From: an uncultured Lachnospiraceae bacterium
Lineage (GTDB): Bacteria > Bacillota > Clostridia > Lachnospirales > Lachnospiraceae
Assembly (NCBI GenBank): GCA_947627245.1
Contig: CANQVH010000041.1
Location: 1-32,803 of the forward strand
Direction of reading: 5' to 3'
Length of the DNA: 32,803 nt
Part shown: positions 7,203-15,856 of the stretch, piece by piece
Layout of the letters: every line of letters begins with the position of its first letter
Position numbering within the stretch: the stretch's first letter is position 1
The notes under the pieces: generated by a model
Told to the model about the DNA's origin: nothing
Databases searched by the model: none
Seen by the model: only the letters and a program-made list of their open reading frames with translations
Program-made: the position numbers and the translations under genes

Positions 7203-8492
7203 TTACACGGATGTATCCGGCAGTTTCACATACCCGCGCTCATACAGCCTCTGCAATGATTTCAGGATGCCGAGCTTCGCGTGCGGCCACGTCAATCCGC
7301 CCTGAAAATAGACCGCATACGGAGGCTTAACCGGCCCGTCCGCGGAGAGTTCGATTGAAGAACCCTGCACAAACGCGCCCGCTGCCATGATCACGTCGCT
7401 GTCGTAGCCGGGCATCGCCCACGGCTCCGGCGTCACATAGCTGTCCACCGGGGCGGCCGCCTGAATTCCCTCGCAGAACGAGATCATCCCCTCCGGGAAA
7501 CCAAATTCCACGGCCTGAATGATGTCGTAGCGCTCCTCTGTCGCGTCCGGCACTACATGAAATCCAAGTTTCTCATATATGTTCGCTGCAAAGATTGCCC
7601 CCTTTAAGGCCGCCGCCGTCACAATCGGCGCGAGGAACAAGCCCTGATAGAACGACTGCATCACGCCGAGCGAAGCCCCGACCTCTTTTCCGAGTCCCGG
7701 AGAAGTCAGCCGGTATGCGCATCGCTCTACACACTCCTTCGTTCCCGCGATATAACCGCCGATCGGCGCAAGCCCTCCGCCCGGATTCTTGATCAGAGAA
7801 CCGACCACCATATCTGCGCCGAGATCACTCGGTTCGATGCGCTCCACAAATTCTCCATAGCAGTTGTCCACCATGCAGATAATATTCGGATTGATTTTTT
7901 TCACGAACGCGATCGCCTCTCCGATCTGCTCTACAGAGAGCGTCGGCCTCGTCTGATAACCTTTGGAGCGCTGAATCTCCACGAGTCTTGTGTTTGGACG
8001 GATCGCCTTGCGAATTTCTTCGTAATCAAAGCTCCCGTCTTCCAAAAGATCGACCTGCGCGTAGCTGACGCCGTATTCCGCCAGCGATCCGCGCGACGGC
8101 CGGATCCCGATGACTTCCTCGAGCGTGTCATACGGCTTTCCGGAGATCGACAGCAGCTCGTCTCCCGGTCTCAGATTTCCCGACAGCGCCACAGCAAGCG
8201 CATGCGTCCCACAGGTGATCTGCGGCCGTACAAGCGCCTCCTCCGTGTGAAACGTCAGCGCATACACCCGCTCCAGCGTATCGCGGCCTAAATCGTTGTA
8301 CCCATAGCCGCTCGTCATCTGGAAACATTCCGCGCTCACGCGCGCCTCCTGCATCGCTTTTATCACTTTGAGCTGATTATACTCGGCTGTCTCGTCGATC
8401 CCTCGAAAGCGCTCCTCCAGCCCATTTAATATCTCATCCGCAAAATCACGCACCGGACGGCTGATGCCCAGTGCTTCGTACATGTGCTCCAT
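7203..8492 (-). CDS. Methionine gamma-lyase-like PLP enzyme (YnbB / 'aluminium resistance' family)
   Basis: The 429-residue protein belongs to the fold-type I PLP enzymes of the YnbB/Met_gamma_lyase family: SGYGYNDLGRDTLERVYA, RPQITCGTHALAVALSGNLR, and the PLP lysine in GSLIKNPGGG (K235). MVDNCYGEFVE holds the Asp that contacts the pyridine nitrogen. The family is related to Cys/Met-metabolism enzymes, but its physiological reaction is not firmly established. It starts 21 nt after miaA, a neighbourhood shared with Bacillus, where hfq lies near miaA and ynbB; hfq is missing here. Confidence 0.88.
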   Translation of the reverse strand: MEHMYEALGISRPVRDFADEILNGLEERFRGIDETAEYNQLKVIKAMQEARVSAECFQMTSGYGYNDLGRDTLERVYALTFHTEEALVRPQITCGTHALAVALSGNLRPGDELLSISGKPYDTLEEVIGIRPSRGSLAEYGVSYAQVDLLEDGSFDYEEIRKAIRPNTRLVEIQRSKGYQTRPTLSVEQIGEAIAFVKKINPNIICMVDNCYGEFVERIEPSDLGADMVVGSLIKNPGGGLAPIGGYIAGTKECVERCAYRLTSPGLGKEVGASLGVMQSFYQGLFLAPIVTAAALKGAIFAANIYEKLGFHVVPDATEERYDIIQAVEFGFPEGMISFCEGIQAAAPVDSYVTPEPWAMPGYDSDVIMAAGAFVQGSSIELSADGPVKPPYAVYFQGGLTWPHAKLGILKSLQRLYERGYVKLPDTSV

Positions 8493-8513
8493 AAAAAAGT
8501 CCTCCGTCTGCTC

Positions 8514-9479
8514 TCATCTCTGTATAATCTCTTTTTGAGACAACACATCTTCCATATACGCAAGTATCTTCCCGGAATCATAGGCAAACTCACTCTTGTC
8601 CAACCAGATAACCTCACGTTCCCTGCGAAACCATGTGAGCTGACGTTTTGCGAAATGCCGCGTGTCTCGCTTGAGCACGCGGATCGCCTCTTCGAGCGAA
8701 CATTCGCCTGCGAGATAAGCCAGCATCTCTTTGTATCCAAGGCCCTGCATGGACACCATCTCCCGCGTGCATCCGGTCTCCTTCAGCGCGCGCACCTCGT
8801 CAAGCAAGCCCTGTTTCATCATCACATCAACGCGCAGGTCGATGTTGCGATACAGCTTCTCCCGATCATCGTTCAGAACAAAATACGCGAAATTGTAGGG
8901 GGACTCCTTCCGGCGCTCTTCCTCGTTGTGCTCCGAGATCCGCCGTCCCGTCTCTTGGTAAAACTCCAACGCGCGGATCACGCGCTTGACATTGTTCGCA
9001 TGAATCGCGGCCGCCGAGGCCGGGTCTACGTCGCGCAGCATCGCATGCAATTTTTCGGCGCCCTCGGTTTCTGCCAACTGTTGCAGCGAATCCCGGTAGG
9101 ATGTATCTTCTCCGTTTTCCGTGAAATCGATATCGTACAGCACTGCCTGAATATAAAAACCCGTGCCGCCGACAAGGATCGGAATCTTCCCCCTGTCATG
9201 AATCCCACGGATATATTTTTGGGCAAGCTCCTGAAACTTTACGACATGGAATTCCTCCGCCGGATCAAACTCGTCAATCAGGTAATGCGGAACTCCCTTC
9301 ATTTCTTCCTTTGTCACCTTCGCCGATCCGATATCCATCCCCCGGTACACCTGCATCGAGTCCGCTGAGACGACTTCGCCGCCAATACGCCTCGCGAGCT
9401 CCACCGAAAGGCTTGTCTTTCCGACTGCCGTCGGCCCGGTCACGATCACAAGCGGAAGTTTGCTCTGTCCCATCTTCAT
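8514..9479 (-). CDS. miaA: tRNA dimethylallyltransferase
   Basis: MiaA transfers a dimethylallyl group to N6 of A37 in tRNAs that read UNN codons; MiaB, encoded upstream in this window, then methylthiolates the product. The P-loop is GPTAVGKTS (residues 15-23). SADSMQVYRGMDIGSAKVT, the VGGTGFYIQAVLY substrate region and the late QGLGYKEM and RHFAKRQLTWFRR motifs are all present. The 321-residue length is normal. An AGGAG precedes two nearby ATGs (codons 1 and 3), so the start could be 6 nt later. Confidence 0.97.
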   Translation of the reverse strand: MKMGQSKLPLVIVTGPTAVGKTSLSVELARRIGGEVVSADSMQVYRGMDIGSAKVTKEEMKGVPHYLIDEFDPAEEFHVVKFQELAQKYIRGIHDRGKIPILVGGTGFYIQAVLYDIDFTENGEDTSYRDSLQQLAETEGAEKLHAMLRDVDPASAAAIHANNVKRVIRALEFYQETGRRISEHNEEERRKESPYNFAYFVLNDDREKLYRNIDLRVDVMMKQGLLDEVRALKETGCTREMVSMQGLGYKEMLAYLAGECSLEEAIRVLKRDTRHFAKRQLTWFRREREVIWLDKSEFAYDSGKILAYMEDVLSQKEIIQR

Positions 9480-9576
9480 GACACTCCTGTGATAATTAAC
9501 TTAACTTTCAGGTAAATAACTTTGAAATTAATATGCCATACCTTTTATCAAATTACAAGGCCGGAAAAGCATACGC

Positions 9577-10785
9577 CTATGCCGTCTTTTTCATCCTGCG
9601 CAGCATAAACACCGTCACCACAAGCACAATGGGAAAGCCGATCCCTGCAAGCACACCGACCTGCAGATCATTTCCAGCGTTCTGCGAGATATTCCCGACG
9701 ATTGCCGGGCCTACTGCTCCGCCGAGATCTCCCGCCAGAGCCAGCAGGGCAAACATCGCAGTTCCACCCATCGGGAGAGTTGCCGAAGAGATACTGATCG
9801 AACCCGGCCACATGATTCCGACCGAAAAACCGCAGAGCGTACAGCCGATTAGACCAAGAACCGACAGCTTGGCGAGCCCGGCCAGCAGATAACAGCACAG
9901 GCAGAGGATCCCGGATGCGATCATAAACTTCTGAAGGTCAACCTTCTCGCCGAACCTGCCGTACAGGACGCGGCTAATCCCCATAAGCACCGCAAAACCG
10001 CACGGCCCTGCCAGATCACCGACGGTCTTCGAGACACGCAGCGCCGACTCCGCGAACGCGGAAGCCCACTGCGACATCGCAAGCTCGGAGGAACCCGCGC
10101 ATACCATGAGAACGATCAGCAGCCAGAAGATTCTTGTCCTGAAAAGCTGACTCATCGTCATGCTCTGCCCGTCCTCCACCAGCGGCTCGATCGGGCAGGT
10201 CGCGAAATTATAGATATTGTACAACGGAATGAGCGCCCACAAGCACGCCAGCACGCGCCAGTGCTCAATTCCGAACAGGCTGAAGAACAGCGTCGAACCG
10301 AGGATCACGCCGACAGATCCCCAACAGTAAAATGAATGCAGCAGGCTCATCATTCCCTCTTTGTTTTCAAAGGGGCAGGCCTCAACGATCGGGCTGCAGA
10401 GCACCTCGATCAGCCCGCTTCCCACCGCGTAGATCACTACGCAGACCAGAATGCCTGCGAATGGGGACGGCAGCAAATCCGGCAGAAAGGCAAGTCCGAT
10501 CAGGCCAACCCCCGACAGGATTTCGGCCACGACGATGCTGACCCGGTAGCCGATGCGATCCACAAACTTCGCGCAGATAAAATCCACGACAAGCTGTGTA
10601 AAGAAAAAACAGGTCGAGATCAAGGCAAGGCGCCCGTAGGATATTCCATAAATACCGTAAAAGGTCAGAAACAGAAGCGGAGCGAAATTCGCTGAGATCG
10701 CCTGCGTGATGAAGCCAAGATAACACGCCAGCAATGTCCTCCCGTATTTCTTTTTAGTATTCTCCGCGATCAAGGAATTCTGCAT
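9577..10785 (-). CDS. MFS transporter, sugar-porter-like
   Basis: The 402-residue protein is predominantly hydrophobic, with about 12 membrane segments. Between segments 2 and 3 it has the MFS-type loop DFICAKFVDRIGYRVS, and it ends in a basic RRMKKTA tail. The substrate cannot be assigned; the overall look is that of the major-facilitator families for sugars or small metabolites. It starts shortly after mutL with an AGGAG site and separates mutL from miaA, which are often neighbours in Clostridia. A short GCATA/TATGC hairpin followed by TTTT right after its stop might be a weak terminator. Confidence 0.85.
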   Translation of the reverse strand: MQNSLIAENTKKKYGRTLLACYLGFITQAISANFAPLLFLTFYGIYGISYGRLALISTCFFFTQLVVDFICAKFVDRIGYRVSIVVAEILSGVGLIGLAFLPDLLPSPFAGILVCVVIYAVGSGLIEVLCSPIVEACPFENKEGMMSLLHSFYCWGSVGVILGSTLFFSLFGIEHWRVLACLWALIPLYNIYNFATCPIEPLVEDGQSMTMSQLFRTRIFWLLIVLMVCAGSSELAMSQWASAFAESALRVSKTVGDLAGPCGFAVLMGISRVLYGRFGEKVDLQKFMIASGILCLCCYLLAGLAKLSVLGLIGCTLCGFSVGIMWPGSISISSATLPMGGTAMFALLALAGDLGGAVGPAIVGNISQNAGNDLQVGVLAGIGFPIVLVVTVFMLRRMKKTA

Positions 10786-10828
10786 AAATCCGCACTCCTA
10801 TTTTATATTTTTCATGTTAACTGTCTTC

Positions 10829-12838
10829 TCATACAATCCGCTTGAATTTTTTCTCCAGCTCCTGCTTCGTCATCGCGACGATCGTCGGGCGGCCGTGTGG
10901 ACAGTTATACGGATTCTCCAGCGTCAAAAGCTCCGCAATCAGCGCATCCGCCTCCTGCGCCGTCATTTTGTGATTTCCCTTGACCGCCGCCTTGCAGGAC
11001 ATCGAGGCAATCTTCTCCTGAATCGCCTGCGCGGAGGATTTTTCCGACACGTCGGTTAGACCGTCCAGCATCTCCGTGAATAAAGTTCGGTCCGTAATCC
11101 CATAAAGATTGTCCGGCACGGCGCTGATAGAATAATCGCGGTCGCCAAAATGCTCGACCACGAAACCCACTGCCGCAAAATGATCTAAATTTTGTTTCAG
11201 CGCTGTCTCTTCCTGCATGCTCAGCGTGACAATGATCGGCGGCGTAATCATCTGCGAGGTCAGCTCTTTCTTTTTCAATTTCTCCATAAAACGCTCGTAG
11301 AGCACCTTCTCGTGCGCCGCGTGCTGATCGATGATATACAGCTTTTCCTCATACTCAATCAGCCAGTAGGTCTCAAAGAGCTGTCCGATCAGGCGGTGCC
11401 TCTTCATGCCCTCCGCGGAGAGCAGACGGTCGTCAAAAAGCTGCATCTGGACGGGTTTTTCCTGCATTTCGTTATGTACAATATTCCCCGTCACAGGACG
11501 GATCGTCCCCGTGCGCTGGCGCTGCGGATATTTCGCCTCATATGGACTGTCCGCCTCCGCGATCAACTGGCTTCGCACCTTCTCAAACGGTTCCGGATAA
11601 CGGAAATGCTTCCCGGTTTGTCCGGTCTGAGTGTATGCATCTGCCTGTCCCGTGCCATTTTGCACTGTCTGAGCGTGTGTACCTGCCTGTCCTGTACCGC
11701 TTTGCGCTTTCTGAGCGTGTGTGCCTGCCTGTCCCGTGCCGCTTTGCACTGTCTGAACGTGTGTGCCTGTCTGTCCCGTGCCGCTCTGTGTCCGCGGCTG
11801 TTGTTTCACCATTTTCGGCTCGTCGATCGTGATCTCCGGGATCAGTTCTTTCCCGAGTAACCCGTCCTTCACCGTCTGCAATACCTGCTCATAGATTCCG
11901 CTCTGATCGGCAAAGCGCACCTCCATCTTCGTCGGATGCACGTTGACATCTACCTGCGAGGAATCAATCTGCAGCATCAACACCGTGAACGGAAAACGAT
12001 GATTCATGATAAACGGCTTGTACGCGTCCTCGATCGCCCGCGCGACGATTGCGCTTTTCACATATCTGCCATTGACAAAATAATTTTCAAAATTGCGATT
12101 GCCCCGCGAAATTACAGGCTTCCCGATGAAACCGGCGATATGCAGACCGCTTCCCTCTCCTGCATCAATCCTGACGACATTTGATGTGATATCCCTTCCG
12201 TAAATTCCGTATATGATGTCGCGCAGATTGTAATTTCCGGAGGTATGAAGCTTCGTGTCCCCGTTGTTGATGAATTTAAACGAGATCCCGGGATGCGACA
12301 GAGCCAGCCGCTCCATCAGATCGCTGACGTAGCCTGCCTCCGTCGCCGCCGTCTTGAGAAACTTCCTTCGGGCCGGCGTATTGTAGAACAGATTACGCAC
12401 CAAAAACGTCGTACCCTCCGGTGCGCCGATCTCCTCAAACGCCTTCTCCGCGCCTCCCTCGATCACATAGCGCACACCCGTGATCCCTCCGGCAGTCTTC
12501 GTAATCATTTCCACCTGACAGACCGCCGCAATGCTTGAAAGTGCCTCACCACGGAACCCGAGTGTCCCTGCCGTTTGCAGATCGTCCACCGTGCGGATCT
12601 TACTGGTCGCATGGCGCAGAAACGCCGTGCGCACCTGTTCCTTCGGAATGCCGCTTCCGTTGTCCGTGATTCGCACAAGTGAAACGCCTCCGTCCCTGAT
12701 CTCGACCGTGACTGCGTTCGCTCCCGCATCGATCGCGTTCTCGACAAGCTCCTTTACGATGGAAGCCGGTCGCTCCACGACCTCGCCCGCCGCTATTTTA
12801 TCGATCGTCTCCTGACTTAAAAGGGTGATTTCGTTCAT
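10829..12838 (-). CDS. mutL: DNA mismatch repair protein MutL
   Basis: The N-terminal GHKL ATPase has MNEITLLSQETIDKIAAGEV, VKELVENAIDAGA, DNGSGIP and GFRGEALSSI. The C-terminal domain has DQHAAHEKVLYE, the metal-binding endonuclease motif of MutL proteins from bacteria lacking MutH, plus SCKAAVKG and CPHGRP. It should therefore nick DNA during repair with MutS, encoded just upstream. The start is set at ATG 12838 because GGAG lies 6 nt upstream and the family starts MNE; an in-frame ATG at 12850 is less likely. The linker between domains carries a fourfold 14-residue tandem repeat, which lengthens the protein to about 669 residues. Confidence 0.97.
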   Translation of the reverse strand: MNEITLLSQETIDKIAAGEVVERPASIVKELVENAIDAGANAVTVEIRDGGVSLVRITDNGSGIPKEQVRTAFLRHATSKIRTVDDLQTAGTLGFRGEALSSIAAVCQVEMITKTAGGITGVRYVIEGGAEKAFEEIGAPEGTTFLVRNLFYNTPARRKFLKTAATEAGYVSDLMERLALSHPGISFKFINNGDTKLHTSGNYNLRDIIYGIYGRDITSNVVRIDAGEGSGLHIAGFIGKPVISRGNRNFENYFVNGRYVKSAIVARAIEDAYKPFIMNHRFPFTVLMLQIDSSQVDVNVHPTKMEVRFADQSGIYEQVLQTVKDGLLGKELIPEITIDEPKMVKQQPRTQSGTGQTGTHVQTVQSGTGQAGTHAQKAQSGTGQAGTHAQTVQNGTGQADAYTQTGQTGKHFRYPEPFEKVRSQLIAEADSPYEAKYPQRQRTGTIRPVTGNIVHNEMQEKPVQMQLFDDRLLSAEGMKRHRLIGQLFETYWLIEYEEKLYIIDQHAAHEKVLYERFMEKLKKKELTSQMITPPIIVTLSMQEETALKQNLDHFAAVGFVVEHFGDRDYSISAVPDNLYGITDRTLFTEMLDGLTDVSEKSSAQAIQEKIASMSCKAAVKGNHKMTAQEADALIAELLTLENPYNCPHGRPTIVAMTKQELEKKFKRIV
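11629..11796 (-). repeat. 42-bp minisatellite in the mutL linker (4 copies)
   Basis: Four direct copies start at 11629, 11671, 11713 and 11755, each 42 nt long and in frame. They encode variants of QSGTGQAGTHAQTV (14 residues). The central two copies are the most alike and the outer ones have diverged. The unit is a multiple of three, so copy-number change would preserve the reading frame. The encoded stretch is polar and presumably disordered. Confidence 0.9.
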
Positions 12839-12870
12839 AGCTTTCTCCATTTTCTCTTATGATTATAAAG

Positions 12871-12906
12871 AAACCGCAATCCCGGATATTTGCGGAACCG
12901 CGGTTT
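12871..12906 (-). other. Hairpin with alternative pairings in the mutL 5' leader
   Basis: CCGCAA (12874-12879) pairs with TTGCGG (12890-12895), and AAACCGC (12871-12877) can instead pair with GCGGTTT (12900-12906). On the minus strand the element falls between the mutL promoter and start and is followed by TTTCTTTAT. It could be a weak terminator of leakage from mutS or a leader structure. Confidence 0.4.
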
Positions 12907-12918
12907 GTCTACGATTAT

Positions 12919-12947
12919 ATTATATCATTTCTGTTTCTCGAATTCAA
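12919..12947 (-). promoter_or_regulatory. Sigma-A-type promoter of mutL
   Basis: On the minus strand TTGAAT (12947-12942) and TATAAT (12924-12919) are spaced exactly 17 nt. The start of transcription would be near 12912, giving a leader of about 75 nt before the ATG at 12838. mutL is thus probably transcribed independently of mutS, in keeping with the 316-nt gap between them. Confidence 0.7.
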
Positions 12948-13033
12948 CCTTTACCATCTCCGCAATAATGCTTCTGATTACATGTCTGTCCGCAAGCTGT
13001 CATTTCCACACAAATTTTCCGTTTGTCGAATCG

Positions 13034-13105
13034 TCAATGATTATCATTGCACAATCTGCTTCTATTCTTGCTTCTATTTCTGCTTCTGTTCCCGCTTTTC
13101 TTCAT
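13034..13105 (-). CDS. Possible 23-residue basic peptide between mutS and mutL
   Basis: An ATG at 13105-13103, preceded by GGAGG about 9 nt upstream, opens a 23-codon frame that begins MKKSGNRSRNRSKNRSR and stops at 13034. The DNA is purine-rich and consists of near-repeats of AGAAGCAGAAAT, so the peptide may be a by-product of a simple repeat. Other than this and the mutL promoter and hairpin, the 12839-13154 gap holds nothing I recognise. Confidence 0.2.
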   Translation of the reverse strand: MKKSGNRSRNRSKNRSRLCNDNH

Positions 13106-13154
13106 CCTGACGATCCTCCGCTGCTCATCGTCGTTTTACATACAAGGCACAGGC

Positions 13155-15809
13155 TCAGCCTTCCCAGCGGTTTTTCAGCTTATTCTGCAGGCGGTAGATC
13201 GTGTTCAGTGCGTCGATCGGCGTCAGATGTGTTACGTCGAGTTCCTGCAGCTCCTTTAGCACGTCCGTGTCACTGACCGTCTCGAACAGAGACATCTGCT
13301 CAAGATCCACCTGATCGTATTTTTTCGGCTTTGCCTTCTTCTGACCGGATTCCTCTGCGACCGACGCCTGCACATGCACCGTGATATCCGCGTTCGTCAG
13401 TTCCTCCGCCAGTTCGTTCGCGCGCGCGATCACGCTGTCCGGCACTCCGGCGAGCTTCGCTACCTGAATTCCATAGCTCTTATCTGCGCCGCCCTTTACA
13501 ATCTTACGCAGGAACACAATGTCGTCCCCCTGCTCCTTGACCGCAATGCAATAGTTGTTGACCCCGGTCAGCTTGCCCTCAAGCTCGGTCAGCTCATGAT
13601 AATGCGTGGCGAACAGCGTCTTCGCCCCGAGCAGCCTTGTGTCGCTGATATGCTCCACGACCGCCCATGCGATGCTCAGTCCGTCGAACGTGCTCGTACC
13701 GCGGCCGATCTCATCCAGAATCAACAGGCTGTTTTTCGTCGCGTTGCGCAGGATATTCGCCACCTCGGTCATCTCGACCATGAACGTGCTCTGCCCGCTC
13801 GCCAGATCGTCCGAGGCTCCGACTCTGGTAAAAATGCGGTCCACAAGACCGATCTTTGCGCTTGATGCCGGGACAAAGCTCCCGATCTGCGCCATCAGCA
13901 CGATCAGCGCAGTCTGACGCATGTAAGTGGATTTTCCGGCCATATTCGGTCCGGTGATGATCGAGATCCGGCTTTTTCCATTGTCAAGATAAGTGTCGTT
14001 CGCGATGAACATATCGTTCGGGATCATCTGCTCGACGACCGGATGCCGGCCATTCTTGATATCAATAACGCCTTTCTCGTTGAGCGTCGGCTTCACGTAA
14101 TTGTTCCGCTCCGCAACCAGCGCCAGCGACGCAAACACGTCAATCCCCGCCACAGCCTTCGCCGTCTCCTGAATACGCTCGATCTCCTCCGCCACACGGT
14201 TGCGGATCTCTATGTATAGTCCGTATTCCAACGAATACAGCTTGTCCTCCGCCCCGAGAATCATATCCTCAAGCTCCTTGAGCTCCGGCGTGATATAGCG
14301 CTCCGCATTCGCGAGCGTCTGTTTCCTCGTATAATAATCCGGCACCTGATCCTTATAGGAGTTCGTCACTTCCAGATAATAACCAAACACCTTGTTGTAT
14401 TTGATCTTCATCGTCCGGATGCCGGTCTTCTCGCGCTCCTTCGCCTCAAGCTCCGCCAGCCAGCTCTTCCCGTCGCTCTTGGCGTTGCGCAGGCGATCCA
14501 CCTCTTCGTTGTAGCCCTCCTTGATGATACCGCCGTCACGGATCCCGATCGGCGGCTCCTCGACGATCGACGCCTCGATCAGAGCATGCAGATCCTCCAG
14601 CGCGTCCATCCGGTTCTCCAACTGCACAAGCAGCGGCGACTGCAGTCCCTTCATGATATATTTGATGTGCGGAAGCATCGCGAGCGACGTCTTGAACGCG
14701 ATCATATCACGCGGGTTCGCCGTCTGATAGCTGATGCGGCTGATCAGGCGTTCCAGATCATAAACGGGATTCAGATATTCCCGCAGCTCCTCGCGCGTGA
14801 TCGCATTGTCCTTCAGCTCCTCCACCGCGTCAAGCCGTTCCCGGATCTCCTTCGTCTCGATCAGCGGCTGTTCCACGAATTTGCGCAGAAGCCGCGCGCC
14901 CATCGCCGTCTTTGTCTTGTCGAGCACCCACAGAAGCGAGCCCTTCTTATTCTTCTCGCGCAGCGTCTCGCACAGCTCCAGATTGCGTCTCGTCGAGCTG
15001 TCGAGAATCATATATTTTCCGATTGAATACGGCACCAGCCTCGTCAGATTTGCGATCGAAGTCTTCTGCGTCTCCATCAGATATTTCAACAGCGCTCCGG
15101 CTGCAATCACACCGCAGCTATAGTCGGAAAGCCCCAGTCCCTCAAGCGCGGACACTCCGAAATGCTCCATGAGCACACGGGAGCACAGGCCGTCGTCGAA
15201 ATACCATGACTCCAGCGCAAACACGGTAATTCCGAGCCGATCCTTCATATCGTCGATGTCTACGCCGCTGACGTAAAAGGAATGGTTGCAGATGATCTCG
15301 GACGGACCAAACTTTGTGATCTCGTCGAGAAGCTTGCGCTCGTCCTCAATCTCTGTCACAAGGTATTCCCCGGTCGAAATGTCCGCCACGGAAACACCAT
15401 AGCGATCCGCCATATAGACGATGCACACCAGGTAATTGTTGCGCGTCTCGTCGAGCGCCTGCGCGTTCAGATTTGTGCCCGGCGTTACGATGCGGATGAC
15501 CTCGCGCTTCACAATACCCTTGGCTTCCTTCGGATCCTCCACCTGCTCGCAGATCGCGACCTTGTACCCCTTCGCGACCAGCTTGTTCAGATAGCTCTCG
15601 ACCGCGTGGTACGGGACGCCGCACATCGGCGCGCGCTCCTCCTGCCCGCAGTCCTTTCCCGTCAGCGTGATCTCCAGCTCCTTCGAACCGATCAGCGCGT
15701 CGTCAAAAAACAGCTCATAGAAATCGCCGAGACGATAAAAAAGGATGCAGTCCTTGTACTGCTCCTTTGTCTCTATGTATTGCTGCATCATTGGTGTCAG
15801 TTGTGCCAT
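13155..15809 (-). CDS. mutS: DNA mismatch repair ATPase MutS
   Basis: The 884-residue MutS1 recognises mismatches and recruits MutL. The mismatch-contacting Phe-x-Glu is in LGDFYELFF (F30, E32). The ATPase domain has the Walker A GPNMAGKSTYMRQ, Walker B LLILDEIGRGTSTFDG and the ATHYHELTEL signature. The C-terminal tail ends in the usual helix (LDVTHLTPIDALNTIYRLQN). The length is normal. The ribosome binding site GAGGAG precedes the ATG at 15809. miaB ends 47 nt upstream, so the two are likely co-transcribed. Confidence 0.98.
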   Translation of the reverse strand: MAQLTPMMQQYIETKEQYKDCILFYRLGDFYELFFDDALIGSKELEITLTGKDCGQEERAPMCGVPYHAVESYLNKLVAKGYKVAICEQVEDPKEAKGIVKREVIRIVTPGTNLNAQALDETRNNYLVCIVYMADRYGVSVADISTGEYLVTEIEDERKLLDEITKFGPSEIICNHSFYVSGVDIDDMKDRLGITVFALESWYFDDGLCSRVLMEHFGVSALEGLGLSDYSCGVIAAGALLKYLMETQKTSIANLTRLVPYSIGKYMILDSSTRRNLELCETLREKNKKGSLLWVLDKTKTAMGARLLRKFVEQPLIETKEIRERLDAVEELKDNAITREELREYLNPVYDLERLISRISYQTANPRDMIAFKTSLAMLPHIKYIMKGLQSPLLVQLENRMDALEDLHALIEASIVEEPPIGIRDGGIIKEGYNEEVDRLRNAKSDGKSWLAELEAKEREKTGIRTMKIKYNKVFGYYLEVTNSYKDQVPDYYTRKQTLANAERYITPELKELEDMILGAEDKLYSLEYGLYIEIRNRVAEEIERIQETAKAVAGIDVFASLALVAERNNYVKPTLNEKGVIDIKNGRHPVVEQMIPNDMFIANDTYLDNGKSRISIITGPNMAGKSTYMRQTALIVLMAQIGSFVPASSAKIGLVDRIFTRVGASDDLASGQSTFMVEMTEVANILRNATKNSLLILDEIGRGTSTFDGLSIAWAVVEHISDTRLLGAKTLFATHYHELTELEGKLTGVNNYCIAVKEQGDDIVFLRKIVKGGADKSYGIQVAKLAGVPDSVIARANELAEELTNADITVHVQASVAEESGQKKAKPKKYDQVDLEQMSLFETVSDTDVLKELQELDVTHLTPIDALNTIYRLQNKLKNRWEG

Positions 15810-15856
15810 TTCAGATACTCCTCAAATTGCTCAAAGGATTCCATGCCCCGCTAATT

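Noticed and set aside
9560..9580. Hairpin after the MFS gene as a terminator
   Set aside because: The stem is only about 5 bp and overlaps the stop codon region; too weak to call.
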